A stretch of 64,000 nucleotides of DNA. Origin: Acidovorax sp. sif1233. Its GTDB lineage: Bacteria > Pseudomonadota > Gammaproteobacteria > Burkholderiales > Burkholderiaceae_C. Of this stretch, positions 20,349-28,416 are shown piece by piece (the stretch's first letter is position 1; each line of letters opens with the position of its first letter). The notes beneath the pieces were generated by a model. That model was not told the origin of the DNA. It made no database searches and saw only the letters and a program-made list of their open reading frames with translations. Position numbers and translations under genes: made by a program. The stretch covers positions 372,001 to 436,000 of the forward strand of contig NZ_JAHUWZ010000002.1 in assembly GCF_019218755.1 (NCBI RefSeq), written 5' to 3'.

Positions 20349-20840
20349 ATGGACACCGGCGTACACACCAACTCCCACCAGAGCGCAGCCGTGCACCACG
20401 CGCCCGCCACGCTGGCGCGGTGGCAGCATGCCGTGCAGCGCGCACGGGCAGCGCAGCAGACGGGCCAATGGCGCATGGCGACTGCCTATCAGCACCAGGC
20501 CCTCGCGTTGTCGCTGCGGCTGCTGGAGCACACGCCGCCACCGGGGCGCGAGGACGACTGCGTGGCAGCGGTCGTGGTCTCGCACCTCAATGTGGCCGAC
20601 CTGCAGGTGCAGGCGGGCGCCGTGGACGACGCCACCCAGATCCTGTGCCGCGCCCATGCCGTGCTGCTGGGCCTGATGGCCGATGCACGCCACGGCGCGG
20701 GCCTGCGGCAGGCCGCGTGGCGCCACAGCCGCGAAACCCATGCCGCCTTGCTGCGCCATGTGCAGGCCCATGGCGCGCACCCGTCCGTCACGCAGGCCCT
20801 GGCCTCGGCCCATTTGGCCCACGGCCCGGGGCCGCACTGA
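20349..20840 (+). CDS. Unknown helical protein, first gene of Fur-controlled sodA operon
   Basis: 163 residues, His- and Ala-rich, without signal peptide. The helical pattern (LARWQHAVQRARAAQQTGQW, AYQHQALALSLRLLEH) resembles TPR-type helices. It has a clear AAGGAG ribosome site and starts the unit behind the Fur box. In Pseudomonas the Fur-regulated fumC-orfX-sodA locus has an uncharacterised orfX of similar size next to sodA, and a ZIP gene on the other side of sodA; I infer this is the equivalent protein from position and size, not from a verified alignment. Function unknown, possibly in metal handling or enzyme maturation. Confidence 0.75.
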   Translation: MDTGVHTNSHQSAAVHHAPATLARWQHAVQRARAAQQTGQWRMATAYQHQALALSLRLLEHTPPPGREDDCVAAVVVSHLNVADLQVQAGAVDDATQILCRAHAVLLGLMADARHGAGLRQAAWRHSRETHAALLRHVQAHGAHPSVTQALASAHLAHGPGPH

Positions 20841-20933
20841 AGGGCGTGCCGCTTCCTGGCCGTGGGGTGCCATGGCCCGAAAGACGACGCGCTCCGGCCT
20901 TTTTATCCACTCCGTTTCCGATCCAAGGACACC

Positions 20934-21557
20934 ATGCCCCATACCTTGCCCGCCTTGCCCTATGCCTATGACGCGCTCGAGCCCCACATCGATGCCCGCA
21001 CGATGGAGATCCACCACACCCGGCACCACCAGACCTACATCAACAACCTGAACGCCGCGCTGGAAGGCACGCCGCACGCCCACCTGCCCATCGATGAGCT
21101 GGTGGCGCGGCTGGTGCTGCTGCCCGAGAGCCTGCAGGGCCCGGTCCGCAACAATGGCGGCGGCCATGCCAACCACAGCCTCTTCTGGAGCGTGATGTCG
21201 CCCCGGGGCGGCGGCCAGCCCCAGGGAGAGCTGGCGCGGGCCATCGATACGGATCTGGGCGGGTTCGGCGCCTTCAAGGAGGCCTTCACCAAGGCCGCGC
21301 TCACGCGCTTTGGCAGCGGCTGGGCCTGGCTTTGCGTGACCAAGGCGGGCCAGCTGGTGGTGGAAAGCACGGGCAACCAGGACAGCCCGCTCATGGCGGG
21401 CCCGATGTCGGGCCACACGCCCGTGCTGGGGCTTGATGTGTGGGAACACGCCTATTACCTGCAGTACCAGAACCGGCGTCCCGAATACATCGCCGCGTTC
21501 TACAACGTCATCGACTGGGCCGAGGTGGCCCGCCGCCATGCGCTTGCCCGGGCCTGA
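20934..21557 (+). CDS. sodA: Superoxide dismutase, Mn-type
   Basis: 207 residues. Metal ligands are His 27 ([11 protein letters not shown]), the second His in [11 protein letters not shown], and Asp and His in [13 protein letters not shown]. Manganese preference is suggested by NQDSPL with its Gln and by GGGHANHS, since Fe enzymes carry a Gln at the other position. It converts superoxide to oxygen and hydrogen peroxide in the cytoplasm. Position behind a Fur box fits the replacement of iron enzymes by a manganese one under iron limitation. The ATG at 20934 is preceded by an AAGGA site. Confidence 0.95.
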   Translation: MPHTLPALPYAYDALEPHIDARTMEIHHTRHHQTYINNLNAALEGTPHAHLPIDELVARLVLLPESLQGPVRNNGGGHANHSLFWSVMSPRGGGQPQGELARAIDTDLGGFGAFKEAFTKAALTRFGSGWAWLCVTKAGQLVVESTGNQDSPLMAGPMSGHTPVLGLDVWEHAYYLQYQNRRPEYIAAFYNVIDWAEVARRHALARA

Positions 21558-21624
21558 CGGGCCATCGCGCCCGCTCCACCACCCGCATTCTGAAAACCGC
21601 CCCCCGACAACCCCAGGAGCCGCC

Positions 21625-22569
21625 ATGCAGACCCCGTCCGCTTCCACCCATACGGTTCTCGAACCGCTGGCGCGTTCCGCCTCGGCGGCCCGCCGCGTCG
21701 CCACCCTGCGTGGGCGGCAGTGGCTCGGGCTGGGCATCGTGCTGCTTGGCATCGTGGCGGGCTCGGCGCAGGCATGGGCCTGGATCGCCGGCCAGCCGGT
21801 GGTGCTGGGTGCGCTCTGGGCCGGCCTGGCGGCAGCGCTGGCCACGGCGCTGGGCACCGCGCCGGTGCTGCTCTCGCAGCGCCTTTCCGAGCGCACGCAG
21901 GACACGCTGTTCGGCTTCGGCGCGGGCGTGATGCTCGCCGCCTGCTCGTTCTCGCTCATCATCCCCGGCATCCAGGCGGCACGCGCGGGCGGCGCCGGTG
22001 CCTGGGCGGCCGGGGGCACGGTGGGGGCGGCCATCCTGCTGGGCGCGCTGGTGCTGCTGATGATGGAGCGGCTGCTGCCGCACGAGCACTTCATCAAGGG
22101 CGTGGAGGGCGGGCAGGCCTCGCGCACGCTGCGGCGCACGTGGCTGTTCGTCTTCGCCATCGGGCTGCACAACCTGCCCGAGGGGCTGGCGATCGGGGTG
22201 GCCTACGCGGGCGGCGATGCCCTGCGCGCCAGCGCCCTGGCCACCGGCATCGCGATCCAGGACGTGCCCGAGGGCCTGGTGGTGGCCGTGGCGCTGCTCG
22301 CCGCGGGCTACCGGCGCTTGCTGGCCGTGGTGCTCGGGATGGCCTCCGGGCTGGTGGAGCCCGTGGGCGCCGTGCTGGGAGCCGCCGTGGTCAGCTACTC
22401 CGCAAGCCTGCTGCCCTGGGGGCTGGGTTTCGCGGCCGGGGCCATGCTGTTCGTGATCAGCCACGAAATCATCCCCGAGTCGCACCGCAAGGGCCACGAG
22501 GCCTGGGCCACCGGCGGCCTGATGCTGGGCTTCGTGATCATGATGCTGCTGGATACGGCGCTGGGGTGA
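21625..22569 (+). CDS. ZIP-family metal transporter
   Basis: 314 residues with about eight membrane helices. The ZIP signature is in the fourth and fifth helices: AIGLHNLPEGLAIGVAY and GIAIQDVPEGLVVAVAL, where His-Asn-x-Pro-Glu-Gly and Gln-Asp-x-Pro-Glu-Gly line the metal path. A late HEIIPESHRKGHE supplies further His and Glu. It would bring divalent metal (zinc, manganese or iron) into the cytoplasm. It is the third gene of the Fur-controlled unit; manganese for the SOD is a reasonable but unproven cargo. An AGGAG site precedes the ATG at 21625. Confidence 0.92.
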   Translation: MQTPSASTHTVLEPLARSASAARRVATLRGRQWLGLGIVLLGIVAGSAQAWAWIAGQPVVLGALWAGLAAALATALGTAPVLLSQRLSERTQDTLFGFGAGVMLAACSFSLIIPGIQAARAGGAGAWAAGGTVGAAILLGALVLLMMERLLPHEHFIKGVEGGQASRTLRRTWLFVFAIGLHNLPEGLAIGVAYAGGDALRASALATGIAIQDVPEGLVVAVALLAAGYRRLLAVVLGMASGLVEPVGAVLGAAVVSYSASLLPWGLGFAAGAMLFVISHEIIPESHRKGHEAWATGGLMLGFVIMMLLDTALG

Positions 22570-22572
22570 ATT

Positions 22573-22628
22573 TTGCTATCGAATTAATAGCTTTCAGCGC
22601 TTTCCTTTCAAGGGGGGGCGCCGATTTG
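22573..22628 (+). repeat. Class-A intergenic repeat, copy 3 (degenerate)
   Basis: TGCTATCGAATTAATAGCTT then CAGCGCTTTCC; the second arm has drifted into a G run. Lies between the convergent ZIP and SpmAB genes. The rest of this 187-base gap (22629-22756) shows nothing clear. Confidence 0.65.
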
Positions 22629-22756
22629 ATCCGTAGTGCAGGGAATGCAGGACTGGCACCGCCCCCGCTGCCTCCGCCCGGCGCGGTCCGCACCCGTGCC
22701 ACCGCGAAGCCGGCTTGTCGGGGGGAGGGGCAAGACATGCCGGGAGACTTTTTTCC

Positions 22757-23986
22757 CTACCCAAAGAACCGGTAGCACACCACGATGGCCGCCACCACGC
22801 CCGCCAGCTCGGCCAGCAGCGCGCAGCTGACGGTGTGACGGGTGCGCTGGATGCCCACCGCGCCGAAGTACACCGCCAGCACGTAGAAGGTGGTCTCGGT
22901 GCTGCCCTGGATGGTGGCCGCTGCCAGCGCGGCAAAGCTGTCCACGCCCTGGGCCTGCATGGTCTCGATGAGCATGGCACGCGCGGCGCTGCCGGAGAAT
23001 GGCTTGACCAGCGCAGTGGGCAGCGCATCGACGAACCGGGTGTCCGCGCCCAGCACCTGCACGCACCAGCGGATGCCGTCGAGCACATAGCCCAGCGCCC
23101 CCGATGCCCGGAACACCCCCACGGCGCACAGCATGGCCACCAGGTACGGCAGCAGGCCCTTGGCCACATCGAAGCCTTCGCGCGCACCCTCGATGAAAGC
23201 CTCGTACACGGCGACCTTGCGCCAGGCGCCCAGGGCCACGAACAGCACCACCAGCATGAACAGCGTGAGGTTGCCGAGCAGGGAAGACAGCTGCGACAGC
23301 GCCGCCGCGCTCAGCGTGGTCAGGAGTGCCATGAAACCGCCGAGCACCAGCGCCACGGGCAACAGGTAGGCCAGCACCACGGGGCTCCACAAGGGCAGGC
23401 GCTGCACCACCGCCACGCTGAGCAGGCCCACGAGGGTGGATGCGGACGTGGCCAGCAGGATGGGCAGGAAAACGAGTGTCGGGTCGGGCGCGCCCTGCTG
23501 CATGCGGTACATGAAGATCGTCACCGGCAGCAGCGTGAGCGAGGAGGCATTGAGCACCAGGAACAGGATCTGCGCGTTCGTGGCGGTGTCGGGCTCTGGG
23601 TTCAGCTCCTGCAGGGCTTTCATGGCCTTCAGGCCCATGGGGGTGGCCGCGTTGTCCAGCCCCAGCGCGTTGGCCGCGAAGTTCAGCGTCATGAAGCCCA
23701 GGGCCGGGTGGCCGCTGGGCACGCCGGGCATGAGGCGGCGGAACAGCGGCGCCAGCCAGCGCGCGAGGGCGTCCACGATGCCCGCCTTCTCGGCGATGCG
23801 CAGGAAGCCCAGCCAGAGCGTGAGCGTGCCGAACAGCAGCACCATCACCTCGACCGAGAGCCTGGCCATGGCGAACAGCGCCTCGACCATGGCGGCGAAG
23901 ATCTGCGCGTTGCCCGCCACGAGCCACTGCGCCAGCGCCGCCACCGCGGCGGTCAGGAAAAAGCCCAGCCACAGGGTGTTGAGCAT
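22757..23986 (-). CDS. SpmA/SpmB-type nucleoside-recognition (Gate) domain membrane protein
   Basis: 409 residues, mostly hydrophobic, about ten membrane helices. The two halves look like spore maturation protein A (residues 1-190, with FAANALGLDNAATPMGLKAM) and spore maturation protein B (residues 220-409, with EGAREGFDVAKGLLPYLVAM and STETTFYVLAVYFGAVG), fused in one chain as is common in proteobacteria. Gate-domain proteins are thought to be transporters, but no substrate is known for this group, and the sporulation name does not apply here. Convergent with the ZIP gene. Confidence 0.88.
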   Translation of the reverse strand: MLNTLWLGFFLTAAVAALAQWLVAGNAQIFAAMVEALFAMARLSVEVMVLLFGTLTLWLGFLRIAEKAGIVDALARWLAPLFRRLMPGVPSGHPALGFMTLNFAANALGLDNAATPMGLKAMKALQELNPEPDTATNAQILFLVLNASSLTLLPVTIFMYRMQQGAPDPTLVFLPILLATSASTLVGLLSVAVVQRLPLWSPVVLAYLLPVALVLGGFMALLTTLSAAALSQLSSLLGNLTLFMLVVLFVALGAWRKVAVYEAFIEGAREGFDVAKGLLPYLVAMLCAVGVFRASGALGYVLDGIRWCVQVLGADTRFVDALPTALVKPFSGSAARAMLIETMQAQGVDSFAALAAATIQGSTETTFYVLAVYFGAVGIQRTRHTVSCALLAELAGVVAAIVVCYRFFG

Positions 23987-24225
23987 CAGGGGGTACCGGG
24001 AAGAGTGGGGGGATCAGCCTGCATGCCGCCAAGGTTACCCGGCTTGCCGCGCAACACCCGCCGATACCGTGGCTGGCAGGCAACGGATGGGTCAGTGGTA
24101 CCCTATAGGGTTCGGTTTACCGCCGTGCGGGGGCTTTGGGAAGCGCTTTTCCCGCGCCTGCGGGGGCCGCACCACACATCCTCAGGCGCCTGGCGCGCCG
24201 CAACACCAACGAAAAGAGATCCAAC

Positions 24226-24939
24226 ATGGGCGCGCAGTGGAAAGCAAAAGGCAAGGCACAGGTGGCGGATGCCAAGGGCAAGCTGTTTGGCAAGCTGGTC
24301 AAGGAAATCACCGTGGCCGCGCGCGGCGGCGCCGATCCGGCCAGCAATGCGCGCCTGCGCCTGGTGGTCGAGCAGGCCCGCAAGGCCTCGATGCCCAAGG
24401 ACACGCTGGAGCGCGCCATCAAGAAAGGCTCGGGCACGGGCGCCGACGCGGTCAACTACGAGCGCGTGATCTATGAAGGCTTCGCACCCCACCAGGTGGC
24501 GGTGATGGTCGAATGCCTGACCGACAACGTGAACCGCACCGCGCCCGAGATGCGCGTGCTGTTCCGCAAGGGCCAGCTGGGCACTTCGGGATCGGTGGCC
24601 TGGGACTTCAACCATGTGGGCATGATCGAAGCCGAGCCCGCCACGCCCGATGCCGACCCCGAACTGGCTGCCATCGAGGCGGGCGCGCAGGATTTCGAGG
24701 CTGGCGACGAGGAAGGCACCACCACCTTCTGGACCGACCCCACCGACCTGGACCTGGTGAGCCGCGCGCTGCCCGCCCATGGCTTCAATGTGCTGTCGGT
24801 CAAGCTGGGCTACAAGCCCAAGAACCCCGTGAATCCCGCCAACCTCTCGCCCGAGCAGCTCGAAGAGGTCGAGAACTTCCTGGCGGCCATCGACTCCAAC
24901 GACGACGTCCAGAACGTGTTCGTGAGCCTGGGCGGCTGA
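24226..24939 (+). CDS. YebC/PmpR-family protein, YeeN-like paralogue
   Basis: 237 residues. It has the family fold with [17 protein letters not shown] near the start, the [25 protein letters not shown] helix pair and the acidic ...ETDPEL-like middle, but lacks the [10 protein letters not shown] start of the main YebC at 51631. This is how E. coli YeeN differs from YebC. Family members (TACO1, YebC) were first described as regulators and later linked to translation of difficult, often proline-rich, stretches; the role of YeeN-like paralogues is unsettled. An AAAGAGA site precedes ATG 24226. A CCCTATAGGG palindrome at 24101-24110 is the only feature noted in the 239-base upstream gap. Confidence 0.9.
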   Translation: MGAQWKAKGKAQVADAKGKLFGKLVKEITVAARGGADPASNARLRLVVEQARKASMPKDTLERAIKKGSGTGADAVNYERVIYEGFAPHQVAVMVECLTDNVNRTAPEMRVLFRKGQLGTSGSVAWDFNHVGMIEAEPATPDADPELAAIEAGAQDFEAGDEEGTTTFWTDPTDLDLVSRALPAHGFNVLSVKLGYKPKNPVNPANLSPEQLEEVENFLAAIDSNDDVQNVFVSLGG

Positions 24940-25002
24940 TGCCGGTGCGCCGGCTTCGCGGCCGGGCACGCTCCCTGCATCGCCCTCGCAATTGACTTGT
25001 CC

Positions 25003-25302
25003 ATGACCGCAGACCACTACGCAGCCCTCGGGCTGGCGGCCAACGCGTCGCTCGCCGACATCAAGAAGGCCTTTCGCCAGAAGGCGTCGTTCTACCACCC
25101 GGACCGCAACGACGCGCCCGACGCCGCCCAGCGGTTCCAGGCCGTGCAGAAGGCCTACGAAGTGCTGTCGGACGACACCGCCCGCCAGGCCTACGACGAC
25201 AACCGCCGCCGCAACCTGCTGGACGACCCGCTGCAGACCGCGCAGGAGATCTGGCAGGCCTACTCCTCGCGCATCCTTTCCTCTCCTTCTTCCGCTTCGT
25301 GA
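25003..25302 (+). CDS. Short J-domain (DnaJ-like) protein
   Basis: 99 residues: essentially one J domain (DHYAALGLAANASLADIKKA, the HPD triad in FYHPDRND, QAVQKAYEVLSDDTARQAYD) plus a 30-residue tail. It lacks the Gly/Phe, zinc-finger and substrate domains of DnaJ, so it could stimulate Hsp70 ATPase for a dedicated client rather than act as a general chaperone. Its stop overlaps the GTG of the next gene, indicating translational coupling. A TTG at 24997 would add only two residues. It is in a run with three unrecognised genes. Confidence 0.88.
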   Translation: MTADHYAALGLAANASLADIKKAFRQKASFYHPDRNDAPDAAQRFQAVQKAYEVLSDDTARQAYDDNRRRNLLDDPLQTAQEIWQAYSSRILSSPSSAS

Positions 25303-25877
25303 AACTATCTCCCTACTTCTACGATCTGCGCTCCGCCTACCAGGCCGAGCTGGATGACCTGGTCTCCGACTCCGAGGGCAAAGACGTCCTGCGCAAGCGC
25401 CTGGCGGAAAAGCGCAACGAGATCGCCTTTCTGGTGCAGATGATGGAGCTGGCCCCCGAGATGGTCGCAGTGGTCTTTCACCACGGCTTTCGCTTCACCA
25501 AGCCCGGCGCGGTGGAGCACCTGCTGGGCCTGCCGGTGGACGAACTGCCCGACTGGCACAGCCTGGCCCATGCCGTCACGCTCGAGCCCTGGGCCCAGAG
25601 CCTGGCGCAGACCGTGCTGCGCGAGCCGCAGGGCGCCCGGTTCATGGCGGTGGCGGCCGGGCTCGAGTACCTGCACCTGCATGCCCGCATGGCCCCCGCG
25701 GCGCACGCGGCCGAGGGCGACGGCGACCAGGGCGAAGACGCTGCGGATGCGGCGGAACACGATGACGATTTCAGCGCCCTGAGCGCCGACGACGCCGTGG
25801 ACCCGCAAAACAGCCGCACCCGCGAGGAAGCCAGCTCCAACTGGCTGGCCGATGTGGGGTTCGACAGGAAGGACTGA
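25299..25877 (+). CDS. Unrecognised protein coupled to the J-domain gene
   Basis: 192 residues from a GTG that overlaps the J-domain stop (GTGA). Residues 1-130 are a compact helical domain starting MKLSPYFYDLRSAYQAELDD; the tail (about 135-185) is acidic and low in complexity, rich in Asp, Glu and Ala, ending in SNWLADVGFDRKD. No signal peptide or membrane segment. The strong coupling suggests it is the client or partner of the J-domain protein. I do not recognise a family. Confidence 0.75.
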   Translation: MKLSPYFYDLRSAYQAELDDLVSDSEGKDVLRKRLAEKRNEIAFLVQMMELAPEMVAVVFHHGFRFTKPGAVEHLLGLPVDELPDWHSLAHAVTLEPWAQSLAQTVLREPQGARFMAVAAGLEYLHLHARMAPAAHAAEGDGDQGEDAADAAEHDDDFSALSADDAVDPQNSRTREEASSNWLADVGFDRKD

Positions 25878-25878
25878 G

Positions 25879-25987
25879 GCCCTCCCGAGGCGCTGCGCGC
25901 CATCCCCGCGAGGGGGACGCCTGCTGCGGACCGGCAAAGCCGGACCAAGGCAAGGCGGCGCTGGCGACGGCGGCGCGCCAGTTTTTA
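25879..25987 (+). repeat. Class-B intercistronic repeat, copy 2
   Basis: CCCTCCCGAGGCGCTGCGCGC, CCGCGAGGGGGACGCC, a GGCAAAGCC stretch and the end GGCGCGCCAGTTTTT. Starts two bases after a stop codon, ends about 41 nt before the next ATG. Confidence 0.8.
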
Positions 25988-26027
25988 GCGGTCTGCGCCC
26001 GGCGCAGCGACACACCAAGGAATACGC

Positions 26028-26792
26028 ATGAGCAGCAACAACACCCACCTCGCCCTGATCACCAGGACCACCAGCCTGATCGCGGCCGGCGACATCGTGG
26101 GCGCCGAGTCGGCGCTGGCCGAGCTGGCCGATACCGACGGGGACGGCGCGCTGATGGTGGTGCTGGACCAGCTCGCGCCCAAGGACATCCTGGCCGTGAT
26201 GCGCGAGTACGACGACTCCAAGGCCTCGGTGGTCAACCTGCTGGTCACGCCCGAGCAGTTCGCGCGCGCGATGGTGCTGGAAAAGCAGTACAAGGACCTC
26301 ACGCACACGCACCTGCGCAACATGGTCAATGCCGTCATCTTCCGCGACGACGCCGATCCCGTCGAGTTCCTCACGGCCATCGGCGACCTGGAAGGCGGCG
26401 CCGAGGCACTGGCCAACTACTTCGCCGAAAAGTGGAGCCGCATCGAAGCCTTTGCCCGCACCGGCACGTTCGACGCGGTGGAAGACTACGGCCCCACGCT
26501 GACCGACGACGAACTCCTCGCCTCGGGCTATGTGCAGCCGCGCATCGACCAGGACGAGGTGGCGGACCGCGACTGGATGCAGATGGCCTGGCTGCTGCGC
26601 TACGAGTGCCGCGACCTGTTCATCGAAACCTTGCTGGTGCTGCGCGCCAAGGCCCGCGCCTTTGACCTGGGCCTGGAAGAGGGCGACGAATCGCCCGCCG
26701 AGGAAGACGACGGCAAGTTCGAAACCAGCGAAACCGACCGTGGCAAGGCCACGCCCGCCGCCCGCACGTCCGACGAAGAATCCGCGATTTAG
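26028..26792 (+). CDS. Unrecognised acidic protein, J-domain cluster
   Basis: 254 residues, soluble, no signal peptide. Helical throughout (ITRTTSLIAAGDIVGAESAL, LDQLAPKDILAVMREYDD), with a strongly acidic tail after about residue 215 (EEGDESPAEEDDGKFETSET). Two cysteine-poor halves; the QMAWLLRYECRDLFIETLLV helix near 185-205 is the most hydrophobic. Flanked on both sides by class-B repeats. An AAGGAA site lies upstream of the ATG. Function not recognised. Confidence 0.75.
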   Translation: MSSNNTHLALITRTTSLIAAGDIVGAESALAELADTDGDGALMVVLDQLAPKDILAVMREYDDSKASVVNLLVTPEQFARAMVLEKQYKDLTHTHLRNMVNAVIFRDDADPVEFLTAIGDLEGGAEALANYFAEKWSRIEAFARTGTFDAVEDYGPTLTDDELLASGYVQPRIDQDEVADRDWMQMAWLLRYECRDLFIETLLVLRAKARAFDLGLEEGDESPAEEDDGKFETSETDRGKATPAARTSDEESAI

Positions 26793-26798
26793 ATGACA

Positions 26799-26923
26799 AC
26801 CCCCTGTGGCGCTTCGCGCCTTCCCCCTTCTCTCGAATGGCTGCGCCATTCGGGAAGGGGGACACCGCCAGCGAGGCGGGGCGGCCCTTGCGCGGCGGTT
26901 CTGGCCTGGAGCGTGCCAGTTTC
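26799..26923 (+). repeat. Class-B intercistronic repeat, copy 3
   Basis: CCCCCTGTGGCGCTTCGCGC, CCTTCCCCCTTCTCTCGAATGG with its complement CCATTCGGGAAGGGGGAC (a long stem), CGGGGCGGCCCTTGCG and the end GTGCCAGTTT. Starts seven bases after a stop and ends about 39 nt before the next ATG. The longest and best-paired copy. Confidence 0.85.
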
Positions 26924-26961
26924 ATGGCCCATGAGCACTGCGAAGCGCGATAGATACTGAT

Positions 26962-28257
26962 ATGACTGTGCCCAACACGCCTTCTTCAACGACTGACGAG
27001 ATTGCAGCCGCCAACGCGCTGCAGCTCCACGACGCCCGCCCGTTCTTTGAAAAGGCGCTGGCGCATGGCGTCCAGCATGGCGTGCTGGGTGCCGACAAGC
27101 TCGCGGCCATCAATGCCGATGCGCCCAAGGGCATGGTGCAGATCGCGCGCTACTTCGGCAGCGAATTCTTGCGGCCCGAGCTGGAGAAGGCGCGCGACCG
27201 CATGGTCAACCTCATCAGCCTGTACCTGCTGGACACCACCGGGGGCGACCTGCACGAGGCCGCCGTCTCGCTGCGCGACCATTCGTTCCTGTCGCGCTCC
27301 AAGGGGGGCTCGGACATGCTCAAGCGCCTGATCGCCATGCCCGAGAGCAGCAATTTCGGCATGGCCGGCTATGCCGATGCCGAAACCCCGTTGCTGGCCG
27401 TGTGGTCGCTGCGCAGCCACGCCGACTACCGGGCCGAGCTGGCGCGCCGCACGCAGATTGCGCAGGCCATCCGGGCCGCCCAGTGGCTGGCCGGGCAGTT
27501 CGACCTGGACCCCGACGAGCTGGAAGCCGCGGGCGCCGACGCGGAAGCCGTCATCCGCGCTGGCTTGCTCATGGTGGCCCTGGCGCCCAAGGCCATGGAC
27601 CTCGGCGAGTGGCCCAACACCGTGTCGTTCGAAAAAGTGCTGATGGCACAGCGCAAGAAGAAGCTCGCGCCGCCCGTGCAGCTGCGCCTGCCTGCCGGCT
27701 TGCCCGCCGAACTGCGCGAGGTGGTGCAGGCGCATTGCGCCAGCGTGCTGGCCGACCTGCCCAAGCTACTCGACGCGGCCACACCGGTGCGCACGCTGCT
27801 GCGCCCCACCGGCGCTTTCCGCGCGCGCTACTTTCTGCTGGACGACCCCTTGGCCGAGGTGGACAACTTCCACCGCAGCCTGGATGCGCTGGAGGAGGGT
27901 GAGGAACCCCCGCTTCCCGCGAGCAAGACCTGGACGAGAACGGTGCAGGGCAACGATGACGAACATTCGCTGCTCACGCTGTGCCTGTGCCTGGCGGCCG
28001 GGGCCCCCAAGAAGACGCTGCTGACCGAGAAGACCGCCGCGAGCCTCGTCCGAAAGATCCGCAAATCGGGCCTGCAGCCCGCGCTGGCGGCCGACTTCAT
28101 CCGCGCCCATGCGCCCGGCGTGCACCAGCAGGACTACATCGCCCTGTGGACCGGCTTCGTGCAGGACGCGGAAAAGACCCTGCTCAGCGACATGGACTAC
28201 CAGATGCACGACGCCCTGGCACTGCTGCGCCGGGAGTGCAACGTGGTGGGCGACTGA
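26962..28257 (+). CDS. Unrecognised 431-residue protein, J-domain cluster
   Basis: 431 residues, soluble, mostly alpha-helical, without signal peptide. Notable stretches are HDARPFFEKALAHGVQHGVL, VSLRDHSFLSRSKGGSDMLK and the C-terminal DMDYQMHDALALLRRECNVV. The size and helical style suggest a repeat or scaffold protein, but I see no catalytic motif. It is the last of four co-directional genes starting with the J-domain gene. No Shine-Dalgarno is evident before ATG 26962, 39 nt after a class-B repeat. Confidence 0.78.
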   Translation: MTVPNTPSSTTDEIAAANALQLHDARPFFEKALAHGVQHGVLGADKLAAINADAPKGMVQIARYFGSEFLRPELEKARDRMVNLISLYLLDTTGGDLHEAAVSLRDHSFLSRSKGGSDMLKRLIAMPESSNFGMAGYADAETPLLAVWSLRSHADYRAELARRTQIAQAIRAAQWLAGQFDLDPDELEAAGADAEAVIRAGLLMVALAPKAMDLGEWPNTVSFEKVLMAQRKKKLAPPVQLRLPAGLPAELREVVQAHCASVLADLPKLLDAATPVRTLLRPTGAFRARYFLLDDPLAEVDNFHRSLDALEEGEEPPLPASKTWTRTVQGNDDEHSLLTLCLCLAAGAPKKTLLTEKTAASLVRKIRKSGLQPALAADFIRAHAPGVHQQDYIALWTGFVQDAEKTLLSDMDYQMHDALALLRRECNVVGD

Positions 28258-28416
28258 GCACCAAGGAAGAGGTGGCCGGCCGCGGCCTGGGGCATGGGCG
28301 CTGGCACCGGCGGCCCGCGCCCGTGGCGCCGCCGCGTGGCCCCGCGCGATAGTTCCTGCATTTCGCAACGGCTCGGTTAACATTCAGCGCGTTTCTTGTC
28401 CTGCCGCAATCCCTTC

